A stretch of 63,786 bases of DNA from Paractinoplanes toevensis (GTDB lineage Bacteria > Actinomycetota > Actinomycetes > Mycobacteriales > Micromonosporaceae), in NCBI RefSeq assembly GCF_018332695.1, contig NZ_BOQN01000036.1, positions 1-63,786 on the forward strand, given 5' to 3'. This document shows positions 51,346 to 60,516 of the stretch, piece after piece (position 1 is the stretch's first letter; each line of letters begins with the position of its first letter). The position numbers were made by a program, and so were the translations under genes. Below the pieces are notes generated by a model. The model was not told the origin of the DNA. It saw only the letters and a list, made by a program, of their open reading frames with translations, and did no database searches.

Positions 51346-52541
51346 TAGTCGAGCTGGGCCAGGACGAGGCCGCCGCGCGCCTTCGGCGTGAACCAGGTGC
51401 TCTTGCGGGGCAGCTTCTGCCGTTCCAGGTTGACCGCCACGAAGTCGTCGACGGTGACCGGTGCGATCAGCACGGCCAGCTCGGCGCGGGCGGCGTCGAC
51501 CTCGCCGCGCAGCCACTCGGCCGAGTAGTCGCCGCCGATGTAGGAGATCCGCTTGTCGCCCGGGTCGAGGCCGAGCACGTCGCCCAGCAGTTCCCGCTCG
51601 ACCAGCGCGTGGTCCAGGTTTTCCACGTCCGGCAGATTTTTGTCGACCGGCAGCTGGACGCCGAAGGTGCGGCCGTCCAGGTAGATCTGGATCGTGCCCT
51701 TCACCAGGGCTTCCAGCTCGGCGAGCTCGATCACCTCGGCGCCCGAGCCGCGCAGCCGGGTCAGGAACTCCTCGGGCGGCATCGGCAGCTCGCTGACCAG
51801 CCGGTTGTAGGGCTGGATCGCGACCGAGGCCGGGGTGGTGACCACGGCCAGGAAGCGGGGCAGGCGGCCGGTCTGTGCGGCCAGGCTGCGGTGGTTGCCG
51901 TCGGCCACCACCAGCTCGCCGCCGCCGGCGAGCGCGGTGAGCTCGTCCTGCAGGGCACCGGGGCCGACCGGCCAGATCGCGTGGGTGCGGCCGGTCTGGT
52001 CGGTGTCGGTCGCGGCGGGCTCGCCCGCCGCCTCGGTCGCGGCGGCGAGGGCCGCGTGCAGCTCGTCACCCTTGGCGGTCTGCAGCAGGAGTACGGGTGA
52101 CAGAAGCGTGCTCAGGGCGCCGGCCAGGGCGACCCGCTCCCGGACCTTCTCGATGAACACTTCCTCGTTGCGGATGACCAGGCCCGCCTCGTCGGCGCTG
52201 GCCGAGATCTGGTCGGTGTCGACCATGCTCCACAGGCCGTAGGCGGCCGGTTCGCCCGGCGCGGTGATCCGGTAGAGCACGACGACGTGCTCGGCGGGTG
52301 CGTAGCCGCCCTCGGCGCGCTCCAGCGCGAGCCGGGCGATCGCGTCGGGCAGCGAGTCGGTGAAGGACTTGCCCAGGCTGTCGGGCGCGAGGTGCGGCAT
52401 CTCGACGGCGAGAGCGCTGTGCGGGTTGGCGGAGATGATGGCGGTGATTTCGGCGTCGTCGGCGAACTCGTCGTAGTTCTGCGCGCCGGTGGCCCCGGTG
52501 GTGAGCCAGGCCCGGCTGATCGAATGCACGACCGTCGTCAT
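51345..52541 (-). CDS. DUF1015 family protein
   Basis: 398 residues from ATG at 52541. Conserved marks are SRAWLTTGATGAQNYDEFADD near the start, GHVV-type strand VVVLYRITAPGEP, VVADGNHRSLAA with the family's DGxHR motif near residue 220, and KLPRKSTWFTPKARGG at the end. The DGxHR motif is shared with ParB/SerK-type nucleotide hydrolases, but no activity is established for this family. First long gene of the rpiB operon. Confidence 0.85.
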   Translation of the reverse strand: MTTVVHSISRAWLTTGATGAQNYDEFADDAEITAIISANPHSALAVEMPHLAPDSLGKSFTDSLPDAIARLALERAEGGYAPAEHVVVLYRITAPGEPAAYGLWSMVDTDQISASADEAGLVIRNEEVFIEKVRERVALAGALSTLLSPVLLLQTAKGDELHAALAAATEAAGEPAATDTDQTGRTHAIWPVGPGALQDELTALAGGGELVVADGNHRSLAAQTGRLPRFLAVVTTPASVAIQPYNRLVSELPMPPEEFLTRLRGSGAEVIELAELEALVKGTIQIYLDGRTFGVQLPVDKNLPDVENLDHALVERELLGDVLGLDPGDKRISYIGGDYSAEWLRGEVDAARAELAVLIAPVTVDDFVAVNLERQKLPRKSTWFTPKARGGLVLAQLD

Positions 52542-52551
52542 GGCGCGCAAT

Positions 52552-52764
52552 TTACCTGTTCGGCCGCTGATGACGCGCAACCGGCATGTTCCCGCGTGAC
52601 CTGGCTAACTGTGCTTTTCGCCACGCTCCGACCGGCCGGTCGACGGGCGTCGCCGAGACGCTCACCGCGGGCGCGACCATGGCCGCCAGCTCGGGCGTCA
52701 GATCGCCCCAGTCGCCGCGGTGCACGGCGATGCTTGACGACGCGACCGTCTCGGTCTCGGACAT
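52552..52764 (-). CDS. Short hypothetical protein upstream of DUF1015
   Basis: 70 residues. Its ATG at 52764 has a good SD (ggagg, 7 nt upstream), and its stop is 10 bp before the DUF1015 start, so it could be the first gene of that operon. The sequence (VHRGDWGDLTPELAAMVAP in the middle) is not recognised. A plus-strand ORF covers the same place but lacks a start signal. Confidence 0.5.
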   Translation of the reverse strand: MSETETVASSSIAVHRGDWGDLTPELAAMVAPAVSVSATPVDRPVGAWRKAQLARSRGNMPVARHQRPNR

Positions 52765-52931
52765 CTGGCTGCCTCCGGTCGTTCATGTCGGGTCTCCTAC
52801 CCCCATCCAACGACTGGTAGTCCGCGTGGGTGGTGCGTTTACGCCAGAACCATGCACTCCGGGTGCGCCTGGACATGCCCCGTCCGCTTAGTCTGGCGGG
52901 GAATGCTTGTGCGCTCTTAAGGAGAGTGGCT

Positions 52932-55490
52932 GTGGCCGGAGTTCGAAACTTGACCCAGGTGGAGGCCGCCGATCGCGCCCGCCTGCTCGAGGTGACCGGA
53001 TACGACATCTCGCTGGACCTGACCGATGGGTACGGCAATCCGGGCGACGGCACCTTCCGCTCCATCACCACCGTCACCTTCCGGTGCACCGAGCCGGGGG
53101 CCGAGACCTTCATCGAGGCCGCCGCCCAGTCGGTGCGCTCGGCCACGCTGAACGGCACGCCGCTCGACCTGGCCGGCTTCTCCGCCGAGAAGGGCCTGAC
53201 CCTGCCCGGCCTGGCCGCCGAGAACGAGCTGGTGGTCGACGCCGACTTCGCCTACTCGGCGAGCGGGCAGGGGCTGCAGCGCAGCCTCGACCCGGTGGAC
53301 AAGGAGATCTACCTCTACAGCCAGTTCGAGACGGCCGACGCGCAGCGGGTCTACGCGTGCTTCGACCAGCCCGACCTGAAGAGCGTCTACACCTGGCACG
53401 CGACCGTGCCGAAGCACTGGAAGGTCATGTCCAACATGCCGGCCGGCGCCGAGGCCGAGGCCGGGCCGGGCGCCAAGACCGTGCACTTCCAGGCGTCGCC
53501 GCCGATGAGCACCTACATCACGGCGATCTGCGCGGGGCCGTACTACGAGGTTCGGCAGACCCACGACGGCATCGACATGGGCTACTTCTGCCGCGCCTCG
53601 ATGTCGCAGTACCTGGACGCGGACGACCTGCACCTGGTCACCACCCAGGGCTTCGACTTCTTCCAGGAGCAGTTCGGGGTGCGCTACCCGCTGCCGAAGT
53701 ACGACCAGCTGTGGGTGCCCGACTTCAACGCCGGCGCGATGGAGAACTTCGGCTGCGTCACCCACGCCGAGGCGCACTACATCTTCCGCTCGCAGGTCAC
53801 CGACTTCGAGTACGAGCAGCGGGCCAACACGATCCTGCACGAGCTCGCGCACATGTGGTTCGGCGACCTGGTCACCATGCGCTGGTGGAACGACCTGTGG
53901 CTGAACGAGTCGTTCGCCGAGTGGGCCAGCCACTGGTGCAACTCCGAGGCCACCCGGTTCACCGACGCCTGGACGACGTTCCTGTCGGTGCGCAAGAGCT
54001 GGGGTTACCGGCAGGACCAGCTGTCCTCGACGCACCCGGTCTACACCGAGATGCCCGACCTGGAGGCCGTCGAGGTCAACTTCGACGGCATCACGTACGC
54101 CAAGGGCGCCGGCGTCATCAAGCAGCTGGTCGCGTACGTCGGTCTCGACTCGTTCCTGACCGGCCTCAAGTCGTACTTCGCCAAGCACGCGTGGGGCAAC
54201 GCCACCTTCGACGACCTGCTCACCGAGCTGGAAGCCGCGTCCGGCCGGGAGTTGCGCAAGTTCGCCGCCCAGTGGCTGGAGACCGCCCAGGTCAACACCC
54301 TGCGCCCGCTGATCACGCTGGCCGGCGACGGCACCTACGCGAGCGTGGTCGTGCAGCAGGAGGCCCCGGCCGATTACCCGACGCTGCGCACCCACCGCAT
54401 CGGGATCGGGCTCTACGACGTCGAGGGCAACCGGCTGGTCCGCCGCGACCTGCTCGAGGTCGACGTCACCGGCGAGCACACCGAGATCCCCGCCTTGACC
54501 GGGGTGCGCGCCGCGGACGTGCTGCTGCTCAACGACGACGACCTGTCGTACACGAAGCTGCGCCTCGACGAGCGGTCGATGAGCGCGGTGGTCACCCACA
54601 TCGGCGGCATCGACTCGTCGCTGGCCCGGGCGCTCGTCTGGAACGCGGCGTGGGACATGCTGCGCGACTCCGAGCTGGCCGCCCGCGACTACGTCACCCT
54701 GGTCTGCTCGGGCCTGCCCCGGGAGACCGACATCAACCTGACCACCTGGACGGCCCGGCAGGCCGCCAGCGCGGTCGCGCAGTACGCCGACCCGGCCTGG
54801 CAGCCGGAGGGCTGGGCGAAACTGGCCCAGCTGGCCCGCACCTCGCTGGCCGCCGCCGAACCGGGCAGCGGCTGGCAGCTGAGCTGGGCCCGGGCGCTGA
54901 TCTCCGCCACCCGCACCGAGGCCGAGCAGGCCGTGCTGCGCGGCTGGCTGAACGGCGAGGGCGTGCCGGAGGGCCTGGTCGTCGACACCGAGCTGCGCTG
55001 GAGCCTGCTGCAGGCGCTGGCCGGGCTGGGCGCGGTGTCGGTCGAGGAGATCGAGGACGAGCTGACCGGCGACCGCACCGCCAGCGGCGAGCGGGAAGCG
55101 GCGGTCGCCCGCGCGCTGATCCCGACCGCGGCGAACAAGGCGGCGGTGTGGGCCGAGCTGACCGGCGAGACCGAGATCCCGAACTGGCTCAACCGTTCGC
55201 TGCTGTCCGGCTTCCAGAGCATCAAGCAGGTGGAGCTGACCGCGCCGTACGCCGCGAAGTTCTTCGACGTGGTCGGGGACGTCTGGGCCCGCTCGGACTC
55301 GGAGCCGGCCCAGGAGTTCGTGATGATGGGTTACCCGTACCTGCAGATCAACCCGGAGACGATCGAGCTGACCGACGCCTGGCTGGCTCGCGAGGGGCAG
55401 CCGGCCTCGCTGCGCCGGCTCGTGGCCGAGGGCCGCGACGGGGTGGTGCGGGCGATCAAGGCACGCGCCCGCGACCGGGCCGCCTCCTAG
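52932..55490 (+). CDS. pepN: Aminopeptidase N
   Basis: 852 residues from GTG at 52932, chosen because aaggag lies 7 nt upstream. The M1 exopeptidase motif GAMEN is near residue 268, and zinc-binding HELAHMWFGD with the distal Glu in WLNESFAEW near 300-325. The length and the C-terminal ERAP1-like domain match actinomycete PepN. It removes N-terminal residues from peptides in the cytoplasm. The last 4 bp overlap the convergent Uma2 gene. Confidence 0.97.
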   Translation: MAGVRNLTQVEAADRARLLEVTGYDISLDLTDGYGNPGDGTFRSITTVTFRCTEPGAETFIEAAAQSVRSATLNGTPLDLAGFSAEKGLTLPGLAAENELVVDADFAYSASGQGLQRSLDPVDKEIYLYSQFETADAQRVYACFDQPDLKSVYTWHATVPKHWKVMSNMPAGAEAEAGPGAKTVHFQASPPMSTYITAICAGPYYEVRQTHDGIDMGYFCRASMSQYLDADDLHLVTTQGFDFFQEQFGVRYPLPKYDQLWVPDFNAGAMENFGCVTHAEAHYIFRSQVTDFEYEQRANTILHELAHMWFGDLVTMRWWNDLWLNESFAEWASHWCNSEATRFTDAWTTFLSVRKSWGYRQDQLSSTHPVYTEMPDLEAVEVNFDGITYAKGAGVIKQLVAYVGLDSFLTGLKSYFAKHAWGNATFDDLLTELEAASGRELRKFAAQWLETAQVNTLRPLITLAGDGTYASVVVQQEAPADYPTLRTHRIGIGLYDVEGNRLVRRDLLEVDVTGEHTEIPALTGVRAADVLLLNDDDLSYTKLRLDERSMSAVVTHIGGIDSSLARALVWNAAWDMLRDSELAARDYVTLVCSGLPRETDINLTTWTARQAASAVAQYADPAWQPEGWAKLAQLARTSLAAAEPGSGWQLSWARALISATRTEAEQAVLRGWLNGEGVPEGLVVDTELRWSLLQALAGLGAVSVEEIEDELTGDRTASGEREAAVARALIPTAANKAAVWAELTGETEIPNWLNRSLLSGFQSIKQVELTAPYAAKFFDVVGDVWARSDSEPAQEFVMMGYPYLQINPETIELTDAWLAREGQPASLRRLVAEGRDGVVRAIKARARDRAAS

Positions 55491-56053
55491 GCCAAGGCCG
55501 CCGCGGCGATCCGAATCGGATAGGGGGCGTCGAGCTTGACCGGCTCGGCGCCCTCGATGCTGTGGTCGCTGCGGTAGCGGCCGCCGCTGAGCAGGTAGGT
55601 GCGCAGCACCGGCGTGACGTGGCCCGGTTCGACCCGCCAGTACGCGTGGATGCCCGCCTCGGCGTAGAGCGTGGGCTTGAGGATGCGGTCGTAGCGGCGG
55701 GTGGCCGGGGTCTCCACCTCGACCACGAGCGCCACATCGGCCGGATCGGTCCAGATCGAACCGGACGAGCGCGGCCGCAGCACGGTGACGTCGGGAACCA
55801 GGTTGCTGTCGCCGATCACGATGCCGCGCCGGTCGCAGACCCACCAGCCGGGCGGCGCGGCCGCGCGCAGCGTGGTGACGACGGCGCGGACGATGGCCTC
55901 GTGCGACTCGGGCGGCGGCGGCCCGGCGTGCAGGCAACCGTCGACGATCTCGTAGCGGTGGCCGTCCTGCGGGAAGAGATGGAGGTCGGGCTCGGTCCAG
56001 ACGCCCTCGGGAGCACTCCAGCGGACCGGCGGACTAGCGGCCTGCGTCGTCAT
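55487..56053 (-). CDS. Uma2-family (DUF820) restriction-endonuclease-like protein
   Basis: 188 residues from ATG at 56053 with ggagg 5 nt upstream. It has the PD-(D/E)xK-type core: RYEIVDGCLHAGP, VPDVTVLRP with the metal Asp, and LVVEVETPATRRYDRILKPTLYAEAGIHAYW with the ExE and Lys. Members are common in many copies in actinomycetes and cyanobacteria. The DNA target is not known. Confidence 0.9.
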   Translation of the reverse strand: MTTQAASPPVRWSAPEGVWTEPDLHLFPQDGHRYEIVDGCLHAGPPPPESHEAIVRAVVTTLRAAAPPGWWVCDRRGIVIGDSNLVPDVTVLRPRSSGSIWTDPADVALVVEVETPATRRYDRILKPTLYAEAGIHAYWRVEPGHVTPVLRTYLLSGGRYRSDHSIEGAEPVKLDAPYPIRIAAAALA

Positions 56054-56141
56054 CACACCTCCGTCATTGGGGTGTACGCGGAGTGCAAGCCTACTAACAG
56101 TCGGTTGTTGCCGCCCGGTTTCCGGTTGATTTGGCACATGA

Positions 56142-56168
56142 AAAAGGGGCCCACGCGGGGCCCCTTTT
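56142..56168 (-). terminator. Intrinsic terminator
   Basis: Arms aaaaggggccc (56142-56152) and gggcccctttt (56158-56168) around acgcg. Read on the minus strand it is followed by TTTTT, so it ends the DUF5130 transcription unit. It is the clearest T-run terminator in the window. Confidence 0.9.
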
Positions 56169-56179
56169 CGAGAAGTCGG

Positions 56180-56665
56180 TCAGTGCCGGCCGGCGTGCGA
56201 GGCCAGCTGGTCGATGCCGGCCAGGACGCCCCCGGCCAGGTCGCCGCCCGCGAACGCGGCGGCCATCGACAGACCCGCCAGCTTGGCGTCCCGGTCCGAG
56301 ATGCGCTTGCGCGCCTCGTTGCCGGTGACGATCTCCAGCTTGCGCTGGTTGGGTGACACCGCGATGAGTACGGCGCGGTCGGCGCCCTCGATCTGCTTCT
56401 GCAGCTTCTCGGCGTACGCCCGGCTCGGGGTCTCCATCTCGCCGATGTAGACGCTGAACGTCAGACCGGTCTGCCGGTCGGCCACCCGCAGCGCCTCGTC
56501 GAGACGCAGCAGCTGCCGGGTCGTGAAGGGACCGTCGGCAGCCGGGTCGCCGATGGCCGGCCGGGTCTGCTCGGGCGCGGCCGACAATGTGTCGCCGCCC
56601 GGTTTCGCCAGCGCGGTCTGACCCTGCGGCGACCCCTGCTCGGCCTGAATGTCACCAACTGTCAC
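56180..56665 (-). CDS. DUF5130 (TPM-like) protein
   Basis: 161 residues from GTG at 56665 with aggagg 5 nt upstream. The start VTVGDIQAEQGSP is a disordered lead. The conserved part is FTTRQLLRLDEALRVADRQTGLTFSVYIGE, then ADRAVLIAVSPNQRKLEIVTG and ISDRDAKLAGLSM, as in actinobacterial DUF5130 proteins, which resemble the TPM domain. The function is unknown. It overlaps the upstream small membrane gene by 14 nt. Confidence 0.8.
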   Translation of the reverse strand: MTVGDIQAEQGSPQGQTALAKPGGDTLSAAPEQTRPAIGDPAADGPFTTRQLLRLDEALRVADRQTGLTFSVYIGEMETPSRAYAEKLQKQIEGADRAVLIAVSPNQRKLEIVTGNEARKRISDRDAKLAGLSMAAAFAGGDLAGGVLAGIDQLASHAGRH

Positions 56666-56942
56666 TTGCGCCTCCTGTAGGGCCGGGGAGGACCCGAGCG
56701 CCCGAAGCGTCCTCGAGGAACGGTGCCTCGATCGCGGCCCGGTCGGGGTGCGCCACTCCGATGACCTGTTCCGGCGAGGCCAGGAACCAGATCGGCTGGA
56801 AGTCGTACGGCCGGCCCGGACGGTAGCGACGGGTGGGCTTGGCGCGGTCGCCGCCGGACAGCACGAGCGCCGCCACCAGGAGGATGACACCCGCCGGGAT
56901 GACCACGAAGACCAGAACGGTGCTTGATATCGACAACCTCAA
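56652..56942 (-). CDS. Small membrane protein upstream of DUF5130
   Basis: About 96 residues from TTG at 56942. A second TTG at 56936 is possible, with ggggg 8 nt upstream. One membrane helix (STVLVFVVIPAGVILLVAALVL), then a soluble tail beginning with RRYRPGRPYDFQPIWFLASPE and ending GGASDSW. The RYRPGxPYDFxPxWF motif and the terminal Trp are typical of a conserved actinobacterial small membrane protein found in this position. No known activity. The longer frame that extends upstream lacks gene-like content. Confidence 0.75.
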   Translation of the reverse strand: MRLSISSTVLVFVVIPAGVILLVAALVLSGGDRAKPTRRYRPGRPYDFQPIWFLASPEQVIGVAHPDRAAIEAPFLEDASGARVLPGPTGGASDSW

Positions 56943-57138
56943 CGCCCCCAGGCGCCTGTATTCCCAGTTGATCCGAACAAGAGTCACGGTAGCGGAGAGC
57001 GAGACGTGCCGGACCGTCGGGTGTCGAAACCGATGTTCCACGCCGTCGGGATCTACGCGGAGATGGCATGGAGATGCGAAAATCACCCTCACGCGCCGTT
57101 CGTGCCCTCGTGACAACGAACGGCAGGAGGGGGATCTC

Positions 57139-57627
57139 ATGCGCCTGTCCGTCCCCGCCGCCCTGTCGGCGCTGCTCATGGGCCTGTTCGTCCTGTTCGT
57201 GGACGCCCCCGCGGCCCGCGCCGCGGCCATCTACCTCGAGATCAACCCCAGCACGGTGCCGGCCGGTGATCAGGTCGGGCTGCGCGCCTCGTGTGACGAC
57301 AACCTCAAATCGGCGACGGTCTCCTCCGCGCTGTTCGGCGCGGCCACCGTGACGCCGCAGTACGGCCTGCTGACGGCCACGGTGCGGATCCCGTCCGGCA
57401 CCCGGCCCGGTGACTACAAGGTCGACCTGCGCTGCCCGGACGGCAAGACCGCCTCGGCCACGCTGCACGTGGTCGCCAAGGTCGAACCGGCCCGTGGCCC
57501 GGCCACCGGCGGAGGTGGCATGGCGCCCGGCCGCAGCGCGCCGATGCTGATCGGTTCGGGGCTGGCCGTCATCGGCGCCGGATTAGCCCTCTGGGTCGTG
57601 GCCCTGCGACGCCGTCGCTTCGGCTGA
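57139..57627 (+). CDS. Exported protein with C-terminal membrane anchor, near sortase
   Basis: 162 residues from ATG at 57139 with ggagg upstream. Signal peptide (PAALSALLMGLFVLFV ... APAARA), then a beta-rich Ig-like domain with two Cys (RASCDDN and LRCPDG). A Gly-rich linker leads to a membrane helix (PMLIGSGLAVIGAGLALWVVAL) and the basic tail RRRRFG. The order Ig domain, linker, helix, charged tail suggests a cell-surface protein, perhaps processed by the adjacent sortase. No LPxTG-like motif is clear. Confidence 0.7.
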   Translation: MRLSVPAALSALLMGLFVLFVDAPAARAAAIYLEINPSTVPAGDQVGLRASCDDNLKSATVSSALFGAATVTPQYGLLTATVRIPSGTRPGDYKVDLRCPDGKTASATLHVVAKVEPARGPATGGGGMAPGRSAPMLIGSGLAVIGAGLALWVVALRRRRFG

Positions 57628-57635
57628 GGCCGCCC

Positions 57636-58460
57636 GTGCCCCGCCGACCGCCGCCGGTGACCGGCGCGCGCATGCCCGAGTCGGTGCTGCGCAAACAGCC
57701 CGCCCAGGTCATCACCGCACCCCCGCCCGGCACGATCACCGGACCGCTGCCACCGCCCCCGGCCACCCCCGGCCGGCACCCCTTCCGGGCGCCGCACCCC
57801 CGGGTCCAGCCGAAGATGCCGCCGCGGCCCATCCGCGGCAAGCGGCCCCTGCCGATCGGCCTGATCGTGCTGGCCCTGGTCTTCTTCGGGCTGTTCCTGG
57901 TGGCGATGGGCATCGGCGCCGCGACCAATATCAACCTGCCGAACTGGTTCGGCGGTCAGTCCGACGAGCCGCCGCCGCGGGCGTTCCCGGTGCTCGACCC
58001 GAGCCGGCCGGAACGGCTGACCATTCCGTCGATCAAGGTGGAGGCGCCGATCCTCGACGTCGGGCTGGCCACCGACGGCTCGGTGGCGGTGCCCCCGCTG
58101 AAGCGGCACAACGAGGCCGGCTGGTTCGACGGCGGGCCGACGCCCGGCCAGTTCGGGCCGGCCCTGATCGTCGGGCACGCCGACACCAAGTCCGGCCCGT
58201 CGGTCTTCTACGAGCTGCCCAAGCTGAAGCCGGGCCAGCAGGTCGAGGTGCTGCGGGCCGACCACTCGGTGGCGGTCTTCGAGATCAACTCGGTCGAGCA
58301 CTTCGACAAGGGCAAGCTGCCGGTGCAGCGCGTCTACGGCGACTACAGCCGCCCGTCGCTGCGCCTGATGACCTGCGGTGGCCAGTGGGTCGGCGGCAAG
58401 ACCGGTTACCAGGACAACATCGTGGTCTTCGCATCTCTGATCGAGACCCGAAAGGCTTGA
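57636..58460 (+). CDS. Class F sortase
   Basis: 274 residues from GTG at 57636, 8 bp after the previous gene. A Pro-rich cytoplasmic N-terminus, one membrane helix (LPIGLIVLALVFFGLFLVAM), then the sortase barrel with the catalytic His in LIVGHADTKSG and Cys in LRLMTCGGQWVG. The ending YQDNIVVFASLI is common to class F enzymes. It cleaves a sorting motif in exported proteins and joins them to the cell surface or to another protein. Confidence 0.93.
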   Translation: MPRRPPPVTGARMPESVLRKQPAQVITAPPPGTITGPLPPPPATPGRHPFRAPHPRVQPKMPPRPIRGKRPLPIGLIVLALVFFGLFLVAMGIGAATNINLPNWFGGQSDEPPPRAFPVLDPSRPERLTIPSIKVEAPILDVGLATDGSVAVPPLKRHNEAGWFDGGPTPGQFGPALIVGHADTKSGPSVFYELPKLKPGQQVEVLRADHSVAVFEINSVEHFDKGKLPVQRVYGDYSRPSLRLMTCGGQWVGGKTGYQDNIVVFASLIETRKA

Positions 58461-58505
58461 GCTGGCCGGCTCTGCTTCGCTCCGCGGGGCGATTGCCGGA
58501 AAAAA

Positions 58506-59054
58506 CTAAGCCGCCTCGGCGTGTTCGGCCGGGGCGGCGGGGAGGTCGAGCCAGTCGGCCCAACGGGGGTCTGGCGTGCGGTGTCCGAGGACCCGCCAGG
58601 CCACCCCTCGTGGTGCGGCCGGCACCTGGTGCAGCCGCCATCCGAGTTCCGCCGGTGTCTTGTCGCCCTTGCTGTGGTTGCACTTGGCGCAGGCCGCCAC
58701 CACGTTCTCCCAGGCGTGCAGCCCGCCGCGGCTGCGGGGGAACACGTGGTCGATGGTCTCGGCCGAGCCTCGGCAGTAGGCGCACCGGCCGCCGTCCCGG
58801 GCGAAGATCGCTCGGCGGGAGAGGCCGATGTGTGTGCGGTACGGCACCTTCACGTAACGCGTGAGCCGGACCACCGAGGGAACCGGGAGGTTGGTGTGCA
58901 CCGAGTGGAGGATGCCATCGCCGTCGGAGACGCACTCCGCCTTGGCGGTCAGCACAAGGATGGTCGCTCGACGCACTGATACGACGCACAGCGGCTCGTA
59001 CGTGGCGTTCAGAACTAACGCGGATGAGCCCACTATGGGTCGTATGTCAGGCAT
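58506..59054 (-). CDS. HNH endonuclease
   Basis: 182 residues from ATG at 59054, with aaggg 8 nt upstream; the GTG nine bases further upstream is closer to the SD. N-terminal part SALVLNATYEPLCVVSVRRA, then FARDGGRCAYCRGSAETIDHVFPRSRGG with the zinc-type CxxC and the HNH His, followed by WENVVAACAKCNHSKGD. This single-copy gene is widespread in actinobacteria; its target is not known. Confidence 0.92.
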   Translation of the reverse strand: MPDIRPIVGSSALVLNATYEPLCVVSVRRATILVLTAKAECVSDGDGILHSVHTNLPVPSVVRLTRYVKVPYRTHIGLSRRAIFARDGGRCAYCRGSAETIDHVFPRSRGGLHAWENVVAACAKCNHSKGDKTPAELGWRLHQVPAAPRGVAWRVLGHRTPDPRWADWLDLPAAPAEHAEAA

Positions 59055-59243
59055 CGCGATCACCCTTCGGTGTGGTTGCTAGCACCGCTCCCGCTGCGTC
59101 GTATCCATGGTCCGTGCGCCAATAGTCCCTGATGAATGACCAAATTGCGAGCGCAATCCGTAGCCGTCCGGTAAACGTCTGAGGTCCGCGCGCTGTGTGA
59201 CACCTGAAAGCCGGCTCAGCATCGCCCGGTACGGTGGCTTCCC

Positions 59244-60314
59244 GTGCCACTTCTTGCCCCTACTCCCACGCCAACGCCCACCCCCGACGTGTTCTCCTCG
59301 ATCGACACCACCAAGATCTGCGTGGACGACGTTGTGTGCAGCCGCGTCTTCGACTGGACGGGCAACCAATGGCTGGCCAACTCCAGCTACTGGATCATCG
59401 TCAAGCCGCTCCGGATCCTCGCGATCATCCTGATCGCCCTGCTGATCCGCTGGCTGCTGCACCGGGCGATCAAGCGACTCACCACCAGCACCAGCCGGGC
59501 CGCGATGCCGGCTCTGCTGAAGCCGCTGAAAGAGAAGGCGGCCGCGGTTGCCGAGGAGGGGCAGTACATCCCGGAGCGGCGCCGGCAGCGCGCCGAGGCG
59601 ATCGGCTCGGTGCTGGGCAGCTTCGTCACCGCCGTGGTCTTCACCATGGCCGTCCTGCTGGTCTTCGGTGAGCTGGGCTTCAACCTCGGCCCGCTGCTGG
59701 CCAGCGCCGGCATCGTCGGGGTGGCGCTCGGTTTCGGCGCGCAGAGCCTGGTCAAGGACCTGATCGCCGGCCTGTTCATGCTGCTCGAGGACCAGTACGG
59801 GGTGGGCGACACGGTCGACCTCGGCGAGGCGGTCGGCGTCGTGGAGACGGTCGGACTGCGGATCACCACGGTGCGGGACATGCGCGGCGTGCTCTGGTAC
59901 ATCCGCAACGGCGAGATCGTGCGGGTCGGCAACAAGAGTCAGGGCTGGGCCCTCGTGGTGATCGACATCCCGATCGGCTTCGTCAACTCCGAGGAGGCGA
60001 TGAGCGTGCTGCGGACGGCGGCCGAGACGGTGGCCGCGTCGACCGAGCACCAGAACGAGTTCATCGAGCCACCGGATGTGGTCGGGGTCGAGCAGTTGAC
60101 GGTGGACGGCGCGGTGATCCGGACCATCGCGAAGACCACCGCGGACGGCCAGGCGGCGGTTCAGCGCGACCTGCGCCGAGCGCTGACCGAGGCCCTGGAG
60201 CTGGGCGGCTTCTCCGAACGCATCGCCGCCTCTCGATTGCTGCCGCGCTCCGCGGTGCCACCGACTTTCTCGCCAGCTTCTACACCGGATCAAAAATCTG
60301 AGGGTACGTCCTGA
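59244..60314 (+). CDS. MscS-family mechanosensitive channel
   Basis: 356 residues from GTG at 59244. A Thr/Pro run at the N-terminus (LAPTPTPTPTPD) precedes the membrane region. The pore-lining helix FNLGPLLASAGIVGVALGFGAQSLVKDLIAG is typical of MscS, followed by the beta-domain (QYGVGDTVDLGEAVGVVETVGLRITTVRDMRG). Opens on hypo-osmotic shock to release solutes. Confidence 0.93.
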   Translation: MPLLAPTPTPTPTPDVFSSIDTTKICVDDVVCSRVFDWTGNQWLANSSYWIIVKPLRILAIILIALLIRWLLHRAIKRLTTSTSRAAMPALLKPLKEKAAAVAEEGQYIPERRRQRAEAIGSVLGSFVTAVVFTMAVLLVFGELGFNLGPLLASAGIVGVALGFGAQSLVKDLIAGLFMLLEDQYGVGDTVDLGEAVGVVETVGLRITTVRDMRGVLWYIRNGEIVRVGNKSQGWALVVIDIPIGFVNSEEAMSVLRTAAETVAASTEHQNEFIEPPDVVGVEQLTVDGAVIRTIAKTTADGQAAVQRDLRRALTEALELGGFSERIAASRLLPRSAVPPTFSPASTPDQKSEGTS

Positions 60315-60516
60315 GCTGGGATTAGTTCTTCCGGGGGATACCCGGCCTCCACCGAACGGCCGACATTCGTTCCGTACGCCCTAGCATCGACTCGGACGAT
60401 CGGGCAGAATCCGCTTGAGCATCTGCACATGCGGCATCACGTCCACCGGGTCGACCCCGGGGGCGTACCCGGCGTTCGTCGCGACCCGGCGCGTGCCGAG
60501 ATCGATGGAGGACCTG

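Noticed and set aside
52586..52891. Plus-strand open frame upstream of pepN
   Set aside because: It covers the small minus-strand gene and has no ribosome-binding site; the minus-strand gene has a strong SD and fits the operon.
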